Source: Nitrospirota bacterium (GTDB taxonomy: Bacteria > Nitrospirota > Thermodesulfovibrionia > UBA6902). Taken from it: DNA of 11,639 bases. Positions 1-6,737 of this stretch are shown here, in pieces (position 1 is the stretch's first letter; every line of letters begins with the position of its first letter). The notes below the pieces were generated by a model. The model worked only from the letters and a program-made list of their open reading frames with translations, had not been told where the DNA came from and searched no databases. Both the position numbers and the translations under genes were made by a program. The stretch lies in the NCBI GenBank assembly GCA_024277515.1, contig JAJRVB010000292.1, positions 1-11,639 on the forward strand, given 5' to 3'.

Positions 1-1749
1 GAGTTCAGGGTCCCATAATGCCTGTTCGATAAATTTTATCGAATTAACGAAGTACTCGGTGTTTTTGAAATAATCGTAATCCATCCCCGTAGAAAAATAA
101 AACGGGCTCATGAGCGTTATGTCCGGCCGCAGGTCTACATCGCCATGGGGTTTGAGCCTTCTCACAAACCTTCCGTTTATCGTAAAAATGTTATAGATAT
201 TGGATTCAAGGACATCTTTTAAGGCGGTCTCTTTGACGAACCGCTTCTTTACATCATATTCAGCGGCGATCCGGTCTATGAGTCTCAGCATCAGGAGGTA
301 AGCGAAGTTGACCCACAGGGAATAGCCTTCCTCAATGGCTGACTCATGAATTGATGTGGTTGAATAGAAGAAAAGTATCTCATGCCTGTAATAATTCATG
401 GTAGCATACGCGGAGCCCCGCGCGATCGCATCGATTATTTTTTCGGTGTCCGGAATATTTTTCTCTTTATGTTTTGCCGCGAGAAGGTATCTGCAGAGGA
501 TAATCACCCCGTGGGCCACATTATCTTCCTGTATATAGATGCTGTTGTCATTGCCTTCAATATCGTAGCGCTGGCCCCAGTGGCCGTCTTCTCTCTGGCA
601 GTTCAGAATGAACCGGGCAATGTCCGAGAGTAGATCGAATGCGAAATCCCCGGACTTAAGAGAACTTACAGCAAGTTTATACAGGAACCGGGACGCGCAG
701 GCGCTGTCTCTCGGATAAACATAGGGATATCGCGCCCCGGGCAGGGAGGCAAGCAGGGCGCTGCCGTGATCAGTGTCGACCTTGCAATGTCCGATAATGT
801 CGAGGTGCCTGTTTAAATCGTTATTGATATCAAGGCGTTTTCTTGTAGCCACCGCCACATTAGGATTTTCGAGCACATCGCACCTGTTTTTTTCTCTTTC
901 CCTGATGATCTCCTGAAATTCCTCCATGAGCCTGCGGTCTTTTTCCACTATGCCCATAAAATCGCTGCGGGATATCTTTACAAGGTCAGCGGTTGAGGAG
1001 ACCTCCACGGTCGCATTCCGTTTCTTCTGCAGCAGGAGTGATGTCTCTCCAAAGAACTGACCGTCACTCAGTATCGACAATAAACTGCTCTGTCCGTTTA
1101 CGTCTTTCCGCACATTTATTTTCCCGCTCCGTATCAGGTAAAAGGCATCTCCCTCATCTCCCTCCCTGAATATCACTGTGCCTTCCGGCAATGTCTGTAA
1201 TTCTATTTCTCCCAGAATTTCATTAAAAAGGGAGTCATTGATAGGTGTAAAGACAGGGACCCTGCGGAGGTCGACCCGAAGCTTTCTGTCTATGTATCTC
1301 CGGTTCATAAGGTCCCTGATCCTGTCCGATCCTGCAATGCATTTTTCAATTATGTCTTTTGGCATGGATAATGTCATTGTATCCCTGACCGCCATGATCG
1401 TGCTGTCTCTCGGCTCACGGGAAAAAACTATTTCTTCGCCGAAGAAGTCTCCAGGCTGAATCCTGAAGAGTTCATATTCGGAATCATATTCAGTCGGGAC
1501 GACCGCCCGGGCCTCTCCTGAGACGATCAGGTAAAATCTCTTGTCGAATATTCCGCGGCGGCAGATGATTTCGTTTTTGGAGAATTCAGAAATCAGGATG
1601 GACCCTGACACCTCATTCAGGAGCGGTTCATCAAGGTCGGAGAAAAAAGACAGGGCCTTCAGTATCGAGGACCCGCTTGAATCCTTAAAGATATTGAAAT
1701 TGCGTAACTTCCCTGACAATGTCCTGATCGAAAAATTATTTAGTGACAT
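1..1749 (-). CDS. Two cNMP-binding domains fused to a GH15 (glucoamylase-like) domain, C-terminus outside window
   Basis: The visible 583 codons run open to the window edge, so the C-terminus is missing. Residues about 30-135 and 165-270 are two cNMP-binding beta-barrels. Each keeps the Gly-Glu and Arg of the phosphate-binding cassette: FFGEE with Arg114, and FFGET with Arg244. No HTH follows. Residues about 315-583 resemble an (alpha/alpha)6 GH15 fold: YPYVYPRDSACASRF at 341-355, GHWGQRYDIEG at 389-399, and IQEDNVAHG at 406-414. An acidic IEEGYSLW stretch lies where GH15 enzymes carry a catalytic Glu. GH15 enzymes release glucose from alpha-glucans or trehalose; phosphorylase-kinase-alpha-like regulators share the fold. 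I infer a ligand-gated glucan hydrolase or glucan sensor. No signal peptide is visible, so it is probably cytosolic. The ATG lies 4 bases after the pyruvate kinase stop, so the two are probably translationally coupled. The only SD-like stretch (GAAGG) sits too close to the ATG, so the start is moderately certain. Confidence 0.8.
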   Translation of the reverse strand, partial: MSLNNFSIRTLSGKLRNFNIFKDSSGSSILKALSFFSDLDEPLLNEVSGSILISEFSKNEIICRRGIFDKRFYLIVSGEARAVVPTEYDSEYELFRIQPGDFFGEEIVFSREPRDSTIMAVRDTMTLSMPKDIIEKCIAGSDRIRDLMNRRYIDRKLRVDLRRVPVFTPINDSLFNEILGEIELQTLPEGTVIFREGDEGDAFYLIRSGKINVRKDVNGQSSLLSILSDGQFFGETSLLLQKKRNATVEVSSTADLVKISRSDFMGIVEKDRRLMEEFQEIIREREKNRCDVLENPNVAVATRKRLDINNDLNRHLDIIGHCKVDTDHGSALLASLPGARYPYVYPRDSACASRFLYKLAVSSLKSGDFAFDLLSDIARFILNCQREDGHWGQRYDIEGNDNSIYIQEDNVAHGVIILCRYLLAAKHKEKNIPDTEKIIDAIARGSAYATMNYYRHEILFFYSTTSIHESAIEEGYSLWVNFAYLLMLRLIDRIAAEYDVKKRFVKETALKDVLESNIYNIFTINGRFVRRLKPHGDVDLRPDITLMSPFYFSTGMDYDYFKNTEYFVNSIKFIEQALWDPEL

Positions 1750-1753
1750 GCCT

Positions 1754-3256
1754 TCACGTGATTTGATGGACGTCTATGGAATAGGTGGAGCACCGGACCC
1801 TGCTGAATGCGGAGAGCAGGATAATATAATCCCCCTTTTTCCCCATCTTCCTTTTCTTAATGGTGTCTTCTGCAAGCGTAACGTACCGGCAGTGGGAAAT
1901 CTTCCGGGGGACGAGCAGGGGGTTGACGCCCCATAAGAGGTGTAGTCTGCGGAAAACCTTTTTTGAATGGGTCAGCGCAAATACCGGCGCAGCCGGGCGG
2001 TTTGCGGATATCATGCGCGCTGCATCCCCTGACTTTGTCTGTACAAACACGCTCCTGACCATAAGGTCACGCGACAACTGGGAAACAGCAATGCCGAGTA
2101 TCCCCGGCAGTGTTTTCGTTTCTTCCCTCCCCGCCTTTCTGAACCGTCCTCCCTGGTTAAAAAACTGGTATGCCTCTGTTTCTCTCAGTACGGTATCCAT
2201 GATCGCAACGGCTTCCACAGGGTATTTTCCGGAGGCTGTTTCCGCGGAAAGCATGACCGCGTCCGCTCCGGCCATGCATGCGCCCGCCACATCCGAGACC
2301 TCCGCCCGGGTGGGCCGGGACTGCTCAATCATGCTCTCCATCATCTGTGTAGCTACAATGACCGGCTTGTTCTGCCTGTTGGACAGGCTGATCAGTCTGT
2401 TCTGGAGCAGCGGCACTTTCTGGGGCGGCATCTCAACCCCCAGGTCGCCGCGGGCTATCATGATGCCGTCAGACAGGCCGATGATCTGTTCTATATTGTC
2501 CAGCGCCTCCGGCTTTTCGATCTTCGCGATGATCCGGATATCAGCGCCGGCCCGTTTTAAAACGTTTTTAAGGTCAATAATGTCCTGAGCGCGGCGGACA
2601 AAAGAAAGAGCTATATAATCCGCGTCCGCCTTTATGCAGTGATTCACATCATGGCGGTCCTTGACAGTCAGGGCAGGGATGTTCATGCGCGTATCCGGAA
2701 GGTTCATCCCCTTATTGTCTTTCAGCGTGCCGCCCCTTATGACCGTCGCTTCGACCGAATTCCCTGACTTCCCCGTGACCTTCAGCTCCATGCTGCCGTC
2801 GTCCAGCAGTATCCGCTCGCCGGGTCGTACCTGTCGTACAAGCCCTTTAAACCTCGAAGGTATAAGTCCCGTGTCTCCCGTAACATTCCTGCATGTAATA
2901 CTGATGTTTTCCCGTTCCTTTAGCCGGATGGCGCCGTCTTTAAACACGCCCACCCTGACCTTGGGGCCGCAGAGGTCGGCAAGTATTGTCACACAGGTGT
3001 TCATGGCCCTTGCAGTCTTCCGGATCTTCCGGATCAGTTTTACATGATCAGCCGGGTCCCCGTGTGAGAAATTGATCCTGGCAACATTCATCCCCTTTTT
3101 TATCAACTGTTTCAGCCTTTGTTCGGAAGACGAGGCAGGCCCGATGGTTGCCACAATCTTTGTCCTGCGGTAGATGAGGTGGTTATATCCCAGGTCCGCA
3201 TCCGGAGGCGCTGCTTCATTAACTTTTGTCAGGGTCCTTTTTTTTGTCAGGGTCAT
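1754..3256 (-). CDS. pyk: Pyruvate kinase
   Basis: Catalyses phosphoenolpyruvate + ADP to pyruvate + ATP in the cytosol, the last step of glycolysis. In the 500-residue product from the ATG, the family motifs are TKIVATIGPAS (33-43), INFSHGDP (61-68), the active-site signature IIAKIEKPEAL with catalytic Lys245, the metal/PEP loop IARGDLGVEMP, and ATQMMESMIEQSRPTRAEV. A C-terminal regulatory domain follows. Lys99 in GPKVR sits where K+-dependent enzymes have Glu, which in this family predicts K+-independent activity. Length is slightly above the usual 470-480 because about 30 extra residues precede the conserved TKIVATIG core. The ATG at 3256 and a TTG at 3268 both lie inside the preceding 59-residue gene, and no start codon lies between them and the core. 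I preferred the ATG, which has a weak GAG ten bases upstream. The gene sits 4 bases before the cNMP-GH15 gene, suggesting co-regulated sugar breakdown. Confidence 0.95.
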   Translation of the reverse strand: MTLTKKRTLTKVNEAAPPDADLGYNHLIYRRTKIVATIGPASSSEQRLKQLIKKGMNVARINFSHGDPADHVKLIRKIRKTARAMNTCVTILADLCGPKVRVGVFKDGAIRLKERENISITCRNVTGDTGLIPSRFKGLVRQVRPGERILLDDGSMELKVTGKSGNSVEATVIRGGTLKDNKGMNLPDTRMNIPALTVKDRHDVNHCIKADADYIALSFVRRAQDIIDLKNVLKRAGADIRIIAKIEKPEALDNIEQIIGLSDGIMIARGDLGVEMPPQKVPLLQNRLISLSNRQNKPVIVATQMMESMIEQSRPTRAEVSDVAGACMAGADAVMLSAETASGKYPVEAVAIMDTVLRETEAYQFFNQGGRFRKAGREETKTLPGILGIAVSQLSRDLMVRSVFVQTKSGDAARMISANRPAAPVFALTHSKKVFRRLHLLWGVNPLLVPRKISHCRYVTLAEDTIKKRKMGKKGDYIILLSAFSRVRCSTYSIDVHQIT

Positions 3257-3398
3257 CAGGATACTCAAAGTATATTTTTTTGTTTTTGGAGTACACGTTA
3301 GGCAGCCCTTTTTTCCAGTTAATTTCCTGGGCCTTCTTTACGGCGCGGTTGCCGATTTTCAGGAATTCAAATAAGTCTTCTTCGGGTTTTTTCCCCAT
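3219..3398 (-). CDS. 59-residue charged protein, likely partner (antitoxin candidate) of the adjacent zeta-like kinase
   Basis: Starts MGKKPEEDLFEFLKIGNRAV and continues with LPNVYSKNKKIYFEYP before a Lys/Asp-rich tail ending DPDKS. I recall small uncharacterised proteins of the form IGNRAV...G(I/L)PNVYS..G.IYYELPNGE encoded beside zeta/AAA-type P-loop kinases; this is recall and was not searched. The ATG directly follows the kinase stop (TAA-ATG), and a perfect GGAGG lies 8 bases upstream, which is strong evidence of translation. The acidic/basic composition and lack of a hydrophobic core suggest a short helix plus a beta-hairpin peptide. It overlaps the pyruvate kinase start by 38 bases in a different frame. 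The tail contains an in-frame 18-base repeat (DPDKKK/DPDK). Antitoxin function is inferred from position only. It could instead be a stabilising subunit. Confidence 0.75.
   Translation of the reverse strand: MGKKPEEDLFEFLKIGNRAVKKAQEINWKKGLPNVYSKNKKIYFEYPDDPDKKKDPDKS
3224..3254. repeat. Direct repeat, 13-base copies with an 18-base period
   Basis: TTTTGTCAGGGTC occurs at 3224-3236 and again at 3242-3254. The period of 18 bases is in frame, giving DPDKKK/DPDK in the 59-residue protein and TLTKKR/TLTK in the overlapping pyruvate kinase N-terminus. A run of eight T (eight A on the coding strand) lies between and within the copies. This looks like slipped-strand duplication in the overlap zone. 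Confidence 0.85.
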
Positions 3399-3953
3399 TT
3401 ACATGTCCTCCCTGAATGTCTCATACATTTCATTATCTATTATAATGTAATCCATTCCCTTTCCTATAGCAACGGGCATGAAACTTTTACTGCTGTTGTT
3501 GTATACTTCCCAGCTGTCAACCAGTTCCCTGTACATGTTCCAGAAGTTGATCTTGCTCCTCGTAAATCTTCGTATCACGTCTTCATCGGACACGTGATGA
3601 CCGCCTTTTTTGACCCTGATTTTGATCCTTTCAATAGAAAGCCGGGGGGTCTCCACAAAGATATAGACCATCTTGACCTTATACCCTTCGCTTTTCAGTC
3701 GGTCAATGATTTTTGCCGTATATTTCCCTGATAATGTTGTTTCTATAACAAAAGATGCATTGTCCTTTACAAGCTGATTGACCTGCTGGAAAAAAATCTT
3801 CCCCGCGCGAAACATGACACTTCTGTCCAAGCCGTCCGGACTCAGTTCATGTGCGATGTTATCGGCATTCACAAAGACGAGGTCCTTTTCCTTTATGAAT
3901 TCTTCAGCAAAAGTCGATTTTCCGCTCCCATTGGGGCCTGCGATTATATACAT
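3399..3953 (-). CDS. Zeta-toxin-like P-loop kinase
   Basis: A 184-residue single-domain P-loop protein. Walker A is GPNGSGKST at residues 6-14. Then come VNADNIAHELSP (28-39), which contains the Asp that acts as catalytic base or substrate contact in zeta proteins, VIETTLSG (69-76), and IRVKKGGHHVSDEDVIRRF (112-130), which matches the zeta-family R.R..GGH.V....I..R lid and substrate motif. Family members phosphorylate UDP-sugars or other small substrates and often act as toxins. Some relatives are harmless or regulatory kinases. The GTG at 3968 is a second possible start, but the ATG at 3953 is preferred. It has GAAGAG five bases upstream and gives the usual family N-terminus (MYIIAGPNG). The gene is followed immediately by the 59-residue gene and preceded by a cNMP protein. 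No epsilon-type antitoxin is seen upstream, so the downstream small gene is the likely partner. Toxicity is unproven. Confidence 0.85.
   Translation of the reverse strand: MYIIAGPNGSGKSTFAEEFIKEKDLVFVNADNIAHELSPDGLDRSVMFRAGKIFFQQVNQLVKDNASFVIETTLSGKYTAKIIDRLKSEGYKVKMVYIFVETPRLSIERIKIRVKKGGHHVSDEDVIRRFTRSKINFWNMYRELVDSWEVYNNSSKSFMPVAIGKGMDYIIIDNEMYETFREDM
3407..3411 (-). promoter_or_regulatory. Shine-Dalgarno GGAGG of the 59-residue gene
   Basis: A perfect GGAGG lies 8 bases before the ATG at 3398, within the last codons of the zeta-like kinase gene. It is the strongest ribosome-binding site in the left half of the window. It is the main reason to call the small ORF a real gene. Confidence 0.75.
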
Positions 3954-3971
3954 TGTTTCTCTTCGCACTGC

Positions 3972-4475
3972 CTATCTGGCAAAGCCGCGAACTTTCCAGC
4001 CCCATTCGAGCGCGACTGAAAGTTTTTCATCGGTGCTCCGCATTCTGAGTATCAGTATCTTCAGTATATTTACCGTAATCTTCCGGGCCGCATTCTGGAA
4101 CTCATTCGCAAATTTCTGAAACGATACAGGGTCAATGACCATGATTCTGCAGTCCTTCATCGCAAAAACTTCGGCTGACCGCGGTTTGTCATCAAAGAAA
4201 GAAAATTCACCGGCTGTTTCTCCGGCACCCAGCTCCGCGATGACCGGCGACAGGGGGACATCGTCTTCCTGTTTGTCTATGATGTGCCTGCGGACTCCCA
4301 TACAGCCTTCCATGACCACATACAGATCCCTGGACTCATCCTTTTCCCTGAATAATATTTCGCCTTTTTTCAGTTCCCGAAACCTGCTTATACCGATCAG
4401 GCGCTGTATGTCATCTTCCTCTAAATCCATGCACAGCGGACAGTCCTGTAACACCCTGATGTCAGATGATTTCAT
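3972..4475 (-). CDS. Stand-alone cyclic-nucleotide-binding domain protein, no HTH
   Basis: A 167-residue protein made of one cNMP-binding domain (residues about 12-125) and a C-terminal helix. KKGEILFREKDESRDLYVV marks the early barrel. TAGEFSFFDDKPRSAEVFA is the phosphate-binding cassette, with Glu90 and Arg99 at the ligand-contacting positions. After the domain there are about 40 residues, too few and of the wrong pattern for a Crp-type winged HTH. It may act by protein contact rather than on DNA. Partners are unknown; the zeta-like kinase starts 18 bases after its stop, so co-expression is likely. The gene is the first after a 210-base gap and has no visible Shine-Dalgarno sequence before its ATG, so the start is less certain or initiation is weak. 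The ligand cannot be told from sequence. Confidence 0.85.
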   Translation of the reverse strand: MKSSDIRVLQDCPLCMDLEEDDIQRLIGISRFRELKKGEILFREKDESRDLYVVMEGCMGVRRHIIDKQEDDVPLSPVIAELGAGETAGEFSFFDDKPRSAEVFAMKDCRIMVIDPVSFQKFANEFQNAARKITVNILKILILRMRSTDEKLSVALEWGWKVRGFAR

Positions 4476-4662
4476 ATGTTAAATAATGCAATAAGAAAAA
4501 AGCAGGTGTTGTGAAAGCAAATTATTATCGATACCTTAGATGCAATACCAGCTAATCCGAGCGTGTATGTTTTTATTTAAAGCCTTGTGCATATTCTCTT
4601 AATAATTCATCGAGTTAATTATTTGATTGAACAATATCTGCTTTTTTCAGGTTAAATTATAT

Positions 4663-4692
4663 CCGCAGGGATGCGGGCTGCGCGGTCAGCCC
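4663..4692 (-). other. Two overlapping hairpins at the end of the biotin-carrier gene
   Basis: GGGCTG (4675-4680) pairs with CAGCCC (4687-4692) around a 6-base loop that contains most of the carrier stop codon. CCGCA (4663-4667) pairs with TGCGG (4672-4676) around a 4-base loop. The two share bases 4675-4676, so full forms compete. Only short AT sequence follows on the transcript, with no U-tract, so it is not a classical terminator. It may be a processing, pausing or Rho-associated site. The rest of 4476-4662 is AT-rich, with no gene and no convincing promoter. The octamer ATGCAATA occurs twice in it, at 4486 and 4540. Confidence 0.5.
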
Positions 4693-5204
4693 ATATCGAT
4701 GACAAGGAGGTCCTGGCCGGAATCGACCGTATCATCATCAGACACAAGGATCTCGATCACTTTCCCGGCCCCGTGGGACACCAGTTTGTTCTCCATCTTC
4801 ATGGCCTCAAGAACAATGAGTCCCTGTCCTTCCTCGACTTCCTCGTCAGTTTTTACAAGTGTATTTACGATCCTGCCCGCCATTGGCGCCTTTATGCGCT
4901 GTATGCCTTCTGCAACGGGCTTCCCGGCATCCTGGGCCGGCTTCCTCGCCCTCGGGTCAAAGAACTCAACGTCAAATTCCTGTCCTCCATGACCAACGGA
5001 ATACCGGTTGTCCCTGCCGCTTACCAGTGCCTCTATCGACCTGCCGTCAATCAGGATTGAGTAGAAGCCTTCATATGCGGATGACGAATCCACCCTGTAC
5101 CGGCGGTCGTCTATTTTTACATCTATAATATTACCGTTCCCGCTGTATTCTACTTCATAAACCGAATTGCCGGCCCTGACTTTTATTTTTGTCGGATTAT
5201 TCAT
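4686..5204 (-). CDS. Biotin carboxyl carrier subunit of acyl-CoA carboxylase
   Basis: A 172-residue protein. Residues about 5-85 form a beta-rich N-terminal part resembling the barrel-like linker of propionyl-CoA or pyruvate carboxylase carrier subunits. A Pro/Ala/Lys linker follows at about 84-100, then a biotinyl domain at 103-170. IKAPMAGRI opens this domain, and EAMKMENK carries the biotin-acceptor Lys136. The biotin arm shuttles carboxyl groups from the biotin carboxylase to the carboxyltransferase; both are encoded immediately upstream. The ATG has GAGG eight bases upstream (5213-5216), overlapping the end of the biotin carboxylase gene, so the two are translationally coupled. It is the expected substrate of the biotin-ligase domain encoded at the head of the operon. 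Decarboxylase gamma-type carriers share the domain, but no membrane subunit is present, favouring a soluble carboxylase. Confidence 0.9.
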   Translation of the reverse strand: MNNPTKIKVRAGNSVYEVEYSGNGNIIDVKIDDRRYRVDSSSAYEGFYSILIDGRSIEALVSGRDNRYSVGHGGQEFDVEFFDPRARKPAQDAGKPVAEGIQRIKAPMAGRIVNTLVKTDEEVEEGQGLIVLEAMKMENKLVSHGAGKVIEILVSDDDTVDSGQDLLVIDMG

Positions 5205-5206
5205 TA

Positions 5207-6715
5207 CTAAAACCTCGTTGCCCAGTATTGATATTTACTCGCCATGCGCCACGCTGCCCGCTGATCGGTTTCACGAATTTCTCCAGGCCGCCTGCCCGCA
5301 CCTGACACCTGGATTCGTGAGCAGATCGCGGCTATTATCGCGATATCATGTTTTTCTTTTTCAACACTCGGCTTGAATTCACCCAGGCCGTCAATAAACT
5401 TTGTATGAATATCACCGCTTATGAAAGATTCATTCTCAAGAAGCATTTTATGAAACAGGACATTTGACTTTATCCCGAATATGATCGACTCATCCAGAGC
5501 CCGGATCATCCTGAGTCTCGCCTCGTTTCTGGTTTTCCCCCAGGTGACGATCTTTGCTATCATCGGGTCATAATGCATGGACACGTCGCCTCCGGAATAT
5601 ACACAACTGTCTACCCGTACGTAGGGGCCTTTTGGAAGGATTAACTCCCTGATATGTCCGGGGGCCGGAAGAAAGCCGTTCTCAGGGTCTTCCGCGTATA
5701 TACGGCATTCCACGGCCGCCCCGTTAAGATGCAGGTCCTCCTGCCTGAGACTCATCGGTTCTCCGGCGGCCACGAGCAGCTGCTCCCTGACCATGTCCAC
5801 TCCAGTGACCATCTCCGTTACGGAGTGCTCTACCTGGATACGGGTATTCATCTCAAGAAAATAAAAATTCCGCTTGTGGTCCACAAGGAACTCCACAGTG
5901 CCTGCCCCGGCATAGTTGACCGATTTTGCGGCCTGGATCGCCGCGGCAGTCATTTGTGAGCGCAGCTCTTCATCCATAATGGGCGACGGGCTTTCCTCTA
6001 TGACCTTTTGATACCGCCGCTGAAGAGAGCACTCTCTTTCAAACAGGTGGACATAATTGCCGTGAGTGTCGGCCATGACCTGTATTTCTATATGGCGGGA
6101 GTTCTCAAAGTACCGTTCTACCAGGATGTCTGAATTTGCAAAGGCGGCAAACGCTTCCCTCTTGACTGCGCGGAGGGCGTCTTCCACTTCCTGTTCGCTG
6201 TTCACTATGCGCATACCCTTGCCGCCCCCGCCGGCCGCGGCCTTCAGCATTACGGGAAAGCCTATGTCGCGGCAGATCGCCAGTATGTCCGCGTCATCAG
6301 GTATGGGCTGTTCTGTCCCGGGAATTACAGGGACGTTGTTTTTGATCATGGTTGAGCGTGAGATGGATTTGTTCCCCATTTTTTCGATTGCATCTATGCC
6401 CGGGCCTATAAACGTGATACCTGCATCTATGCAGCATTGCGCAAAGTGGGAGTTTTCGGACAGGAAGCCGTACCCCGGATGAACAGCCTCGGCCCCTGAG
6501 GTGCGGCAGACCTCAAGCAGCGCCGGGATTACCAGATAACTCTCGGTGGATGGAGGAGGGCCGACACAGTATGCTTCGTCAGCGAAGCGCACATGCAATG
6601 AATCACGGTCCGCCTCGGAATAGACAGCCACGGTCTTTATGCCCATTTCCCGGCAGGTGCGAATTATGCGTATCGCTATTTCACCGCGATTCGCGATAAG
6701 AATTTTCTTGAACAC
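5207..6715 (-). CDS. accC: Biotin carboxylase subunit (acyl-CoA carboxylase alpha type)
   Basis: Performs ATP-dependent carboxylation of biotin on the carrier protein with bicarbonate. The 502-residue product begins VFKKILIANRGEIAIRI. It has HPGYGFLSEN (79-88), the ATP-grasp Gly loop KAAAGGGGKGMRI (158-170), the ERECSLQRRYQKVIEE block, and the catalytic FLEMNTRIQVEHSVTE (287-302). The usual Pro after VEH is Ser here. The C-terminal biotin-carboxylase domain ends about 50 residues beyond the E. coli AccC length, as in stand-alone alpha subunits. Fused carrier domains are absent because the carrier is the next gene. The GTG at 6715 has GGAGG six bases upstream. A TTG one codon earlier would leave only three bases and is rejected. 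It follows the carboxyltransferase gene by 22 bases and is followed by the carrier gene after 2 bases. The symbol is by homology; whether the substrate system is acetyl- or propionyl-CoA is open. Confidence 0.95.
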   Translation of the reverse strand: MFKKILIANRGEIAIRIIRTCREMGIKTVAVYSEADRDSLHVRFADEAYCVGPPPSTESYLVIPALLEVCRTSGAEAVHPGYGFLSENSHFAQCCIDAGITFIGPGIDAIEKMGNKSISRSTMIKNNVPVIPGTEQPIPDDADILAICRDIGFPVMLKAAAGGGGKGMRIVNSEQEVEDALRAVKREAFAAFANSDILVERYFENSRHIEIQVMADTHGNYVHLFERECSLQRRYQKVIEESPSPIMDEELRSQMTAAAIQAAKSVNYAGAGTVEFLVDHKRNFYFLEMNTRIQVEHSVTEMVTGVDMVREQLLVAAGEPMSLRQEDLHLNGAAVECRIYAEDPENGFLPAPGHIRELILPKGPYVRVDSCVYSGGDVSMHYDPMIAKIVTWGKTRNEARLRMIRALDESIIFGIKSNVLFHKMLLENESFISGDIHTKFIDGLGEFKPSVEKEKHDIAIIAAICSRIQVSGAGRRPGEIRETDQRAAWRMASKYQYWATRF

Positions 6716-6721
6716 CAAAAT

Positions 6722-6726
6722 CCTCC
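6722..6726 (-). promoter_or_regulatory. Shine-Dalgarno GGAGG deciding a GTG start
   Basis: GGAGG sits six bases before the GTG at 6715 and only three before an in-frame TTG at 6718. The spacing selects GTG. The following residues (FKKILIANRGEIAIRI) then match the usual biotin carboxylase N-terminus. Confidence 0.8.
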
Positions 6727-6737
6727 TTCAATGCTTT

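Noticed and set aside
1860..2588. Plus-strand open frame of 242 codons
   Set aside because: It lies wholly antisense to the conserved core of pyruvate kinase and encodes a Ser/Ala/Met-rich sequence with no recognisable motif.
4601..4623. AT-only inverted repeat AATAATT/AATTATT
   Set aside because: Seven A/T pairs in a very AT-rich stretch are expected by chance.
4476..4660. Promoter for the cNMP/kinase/pyk group
   Set aside because: A TATAAT occurs near 4656-4661 (minus strand), but no -35 element lies at a suitable distance, and other pairs match only three of six bases.
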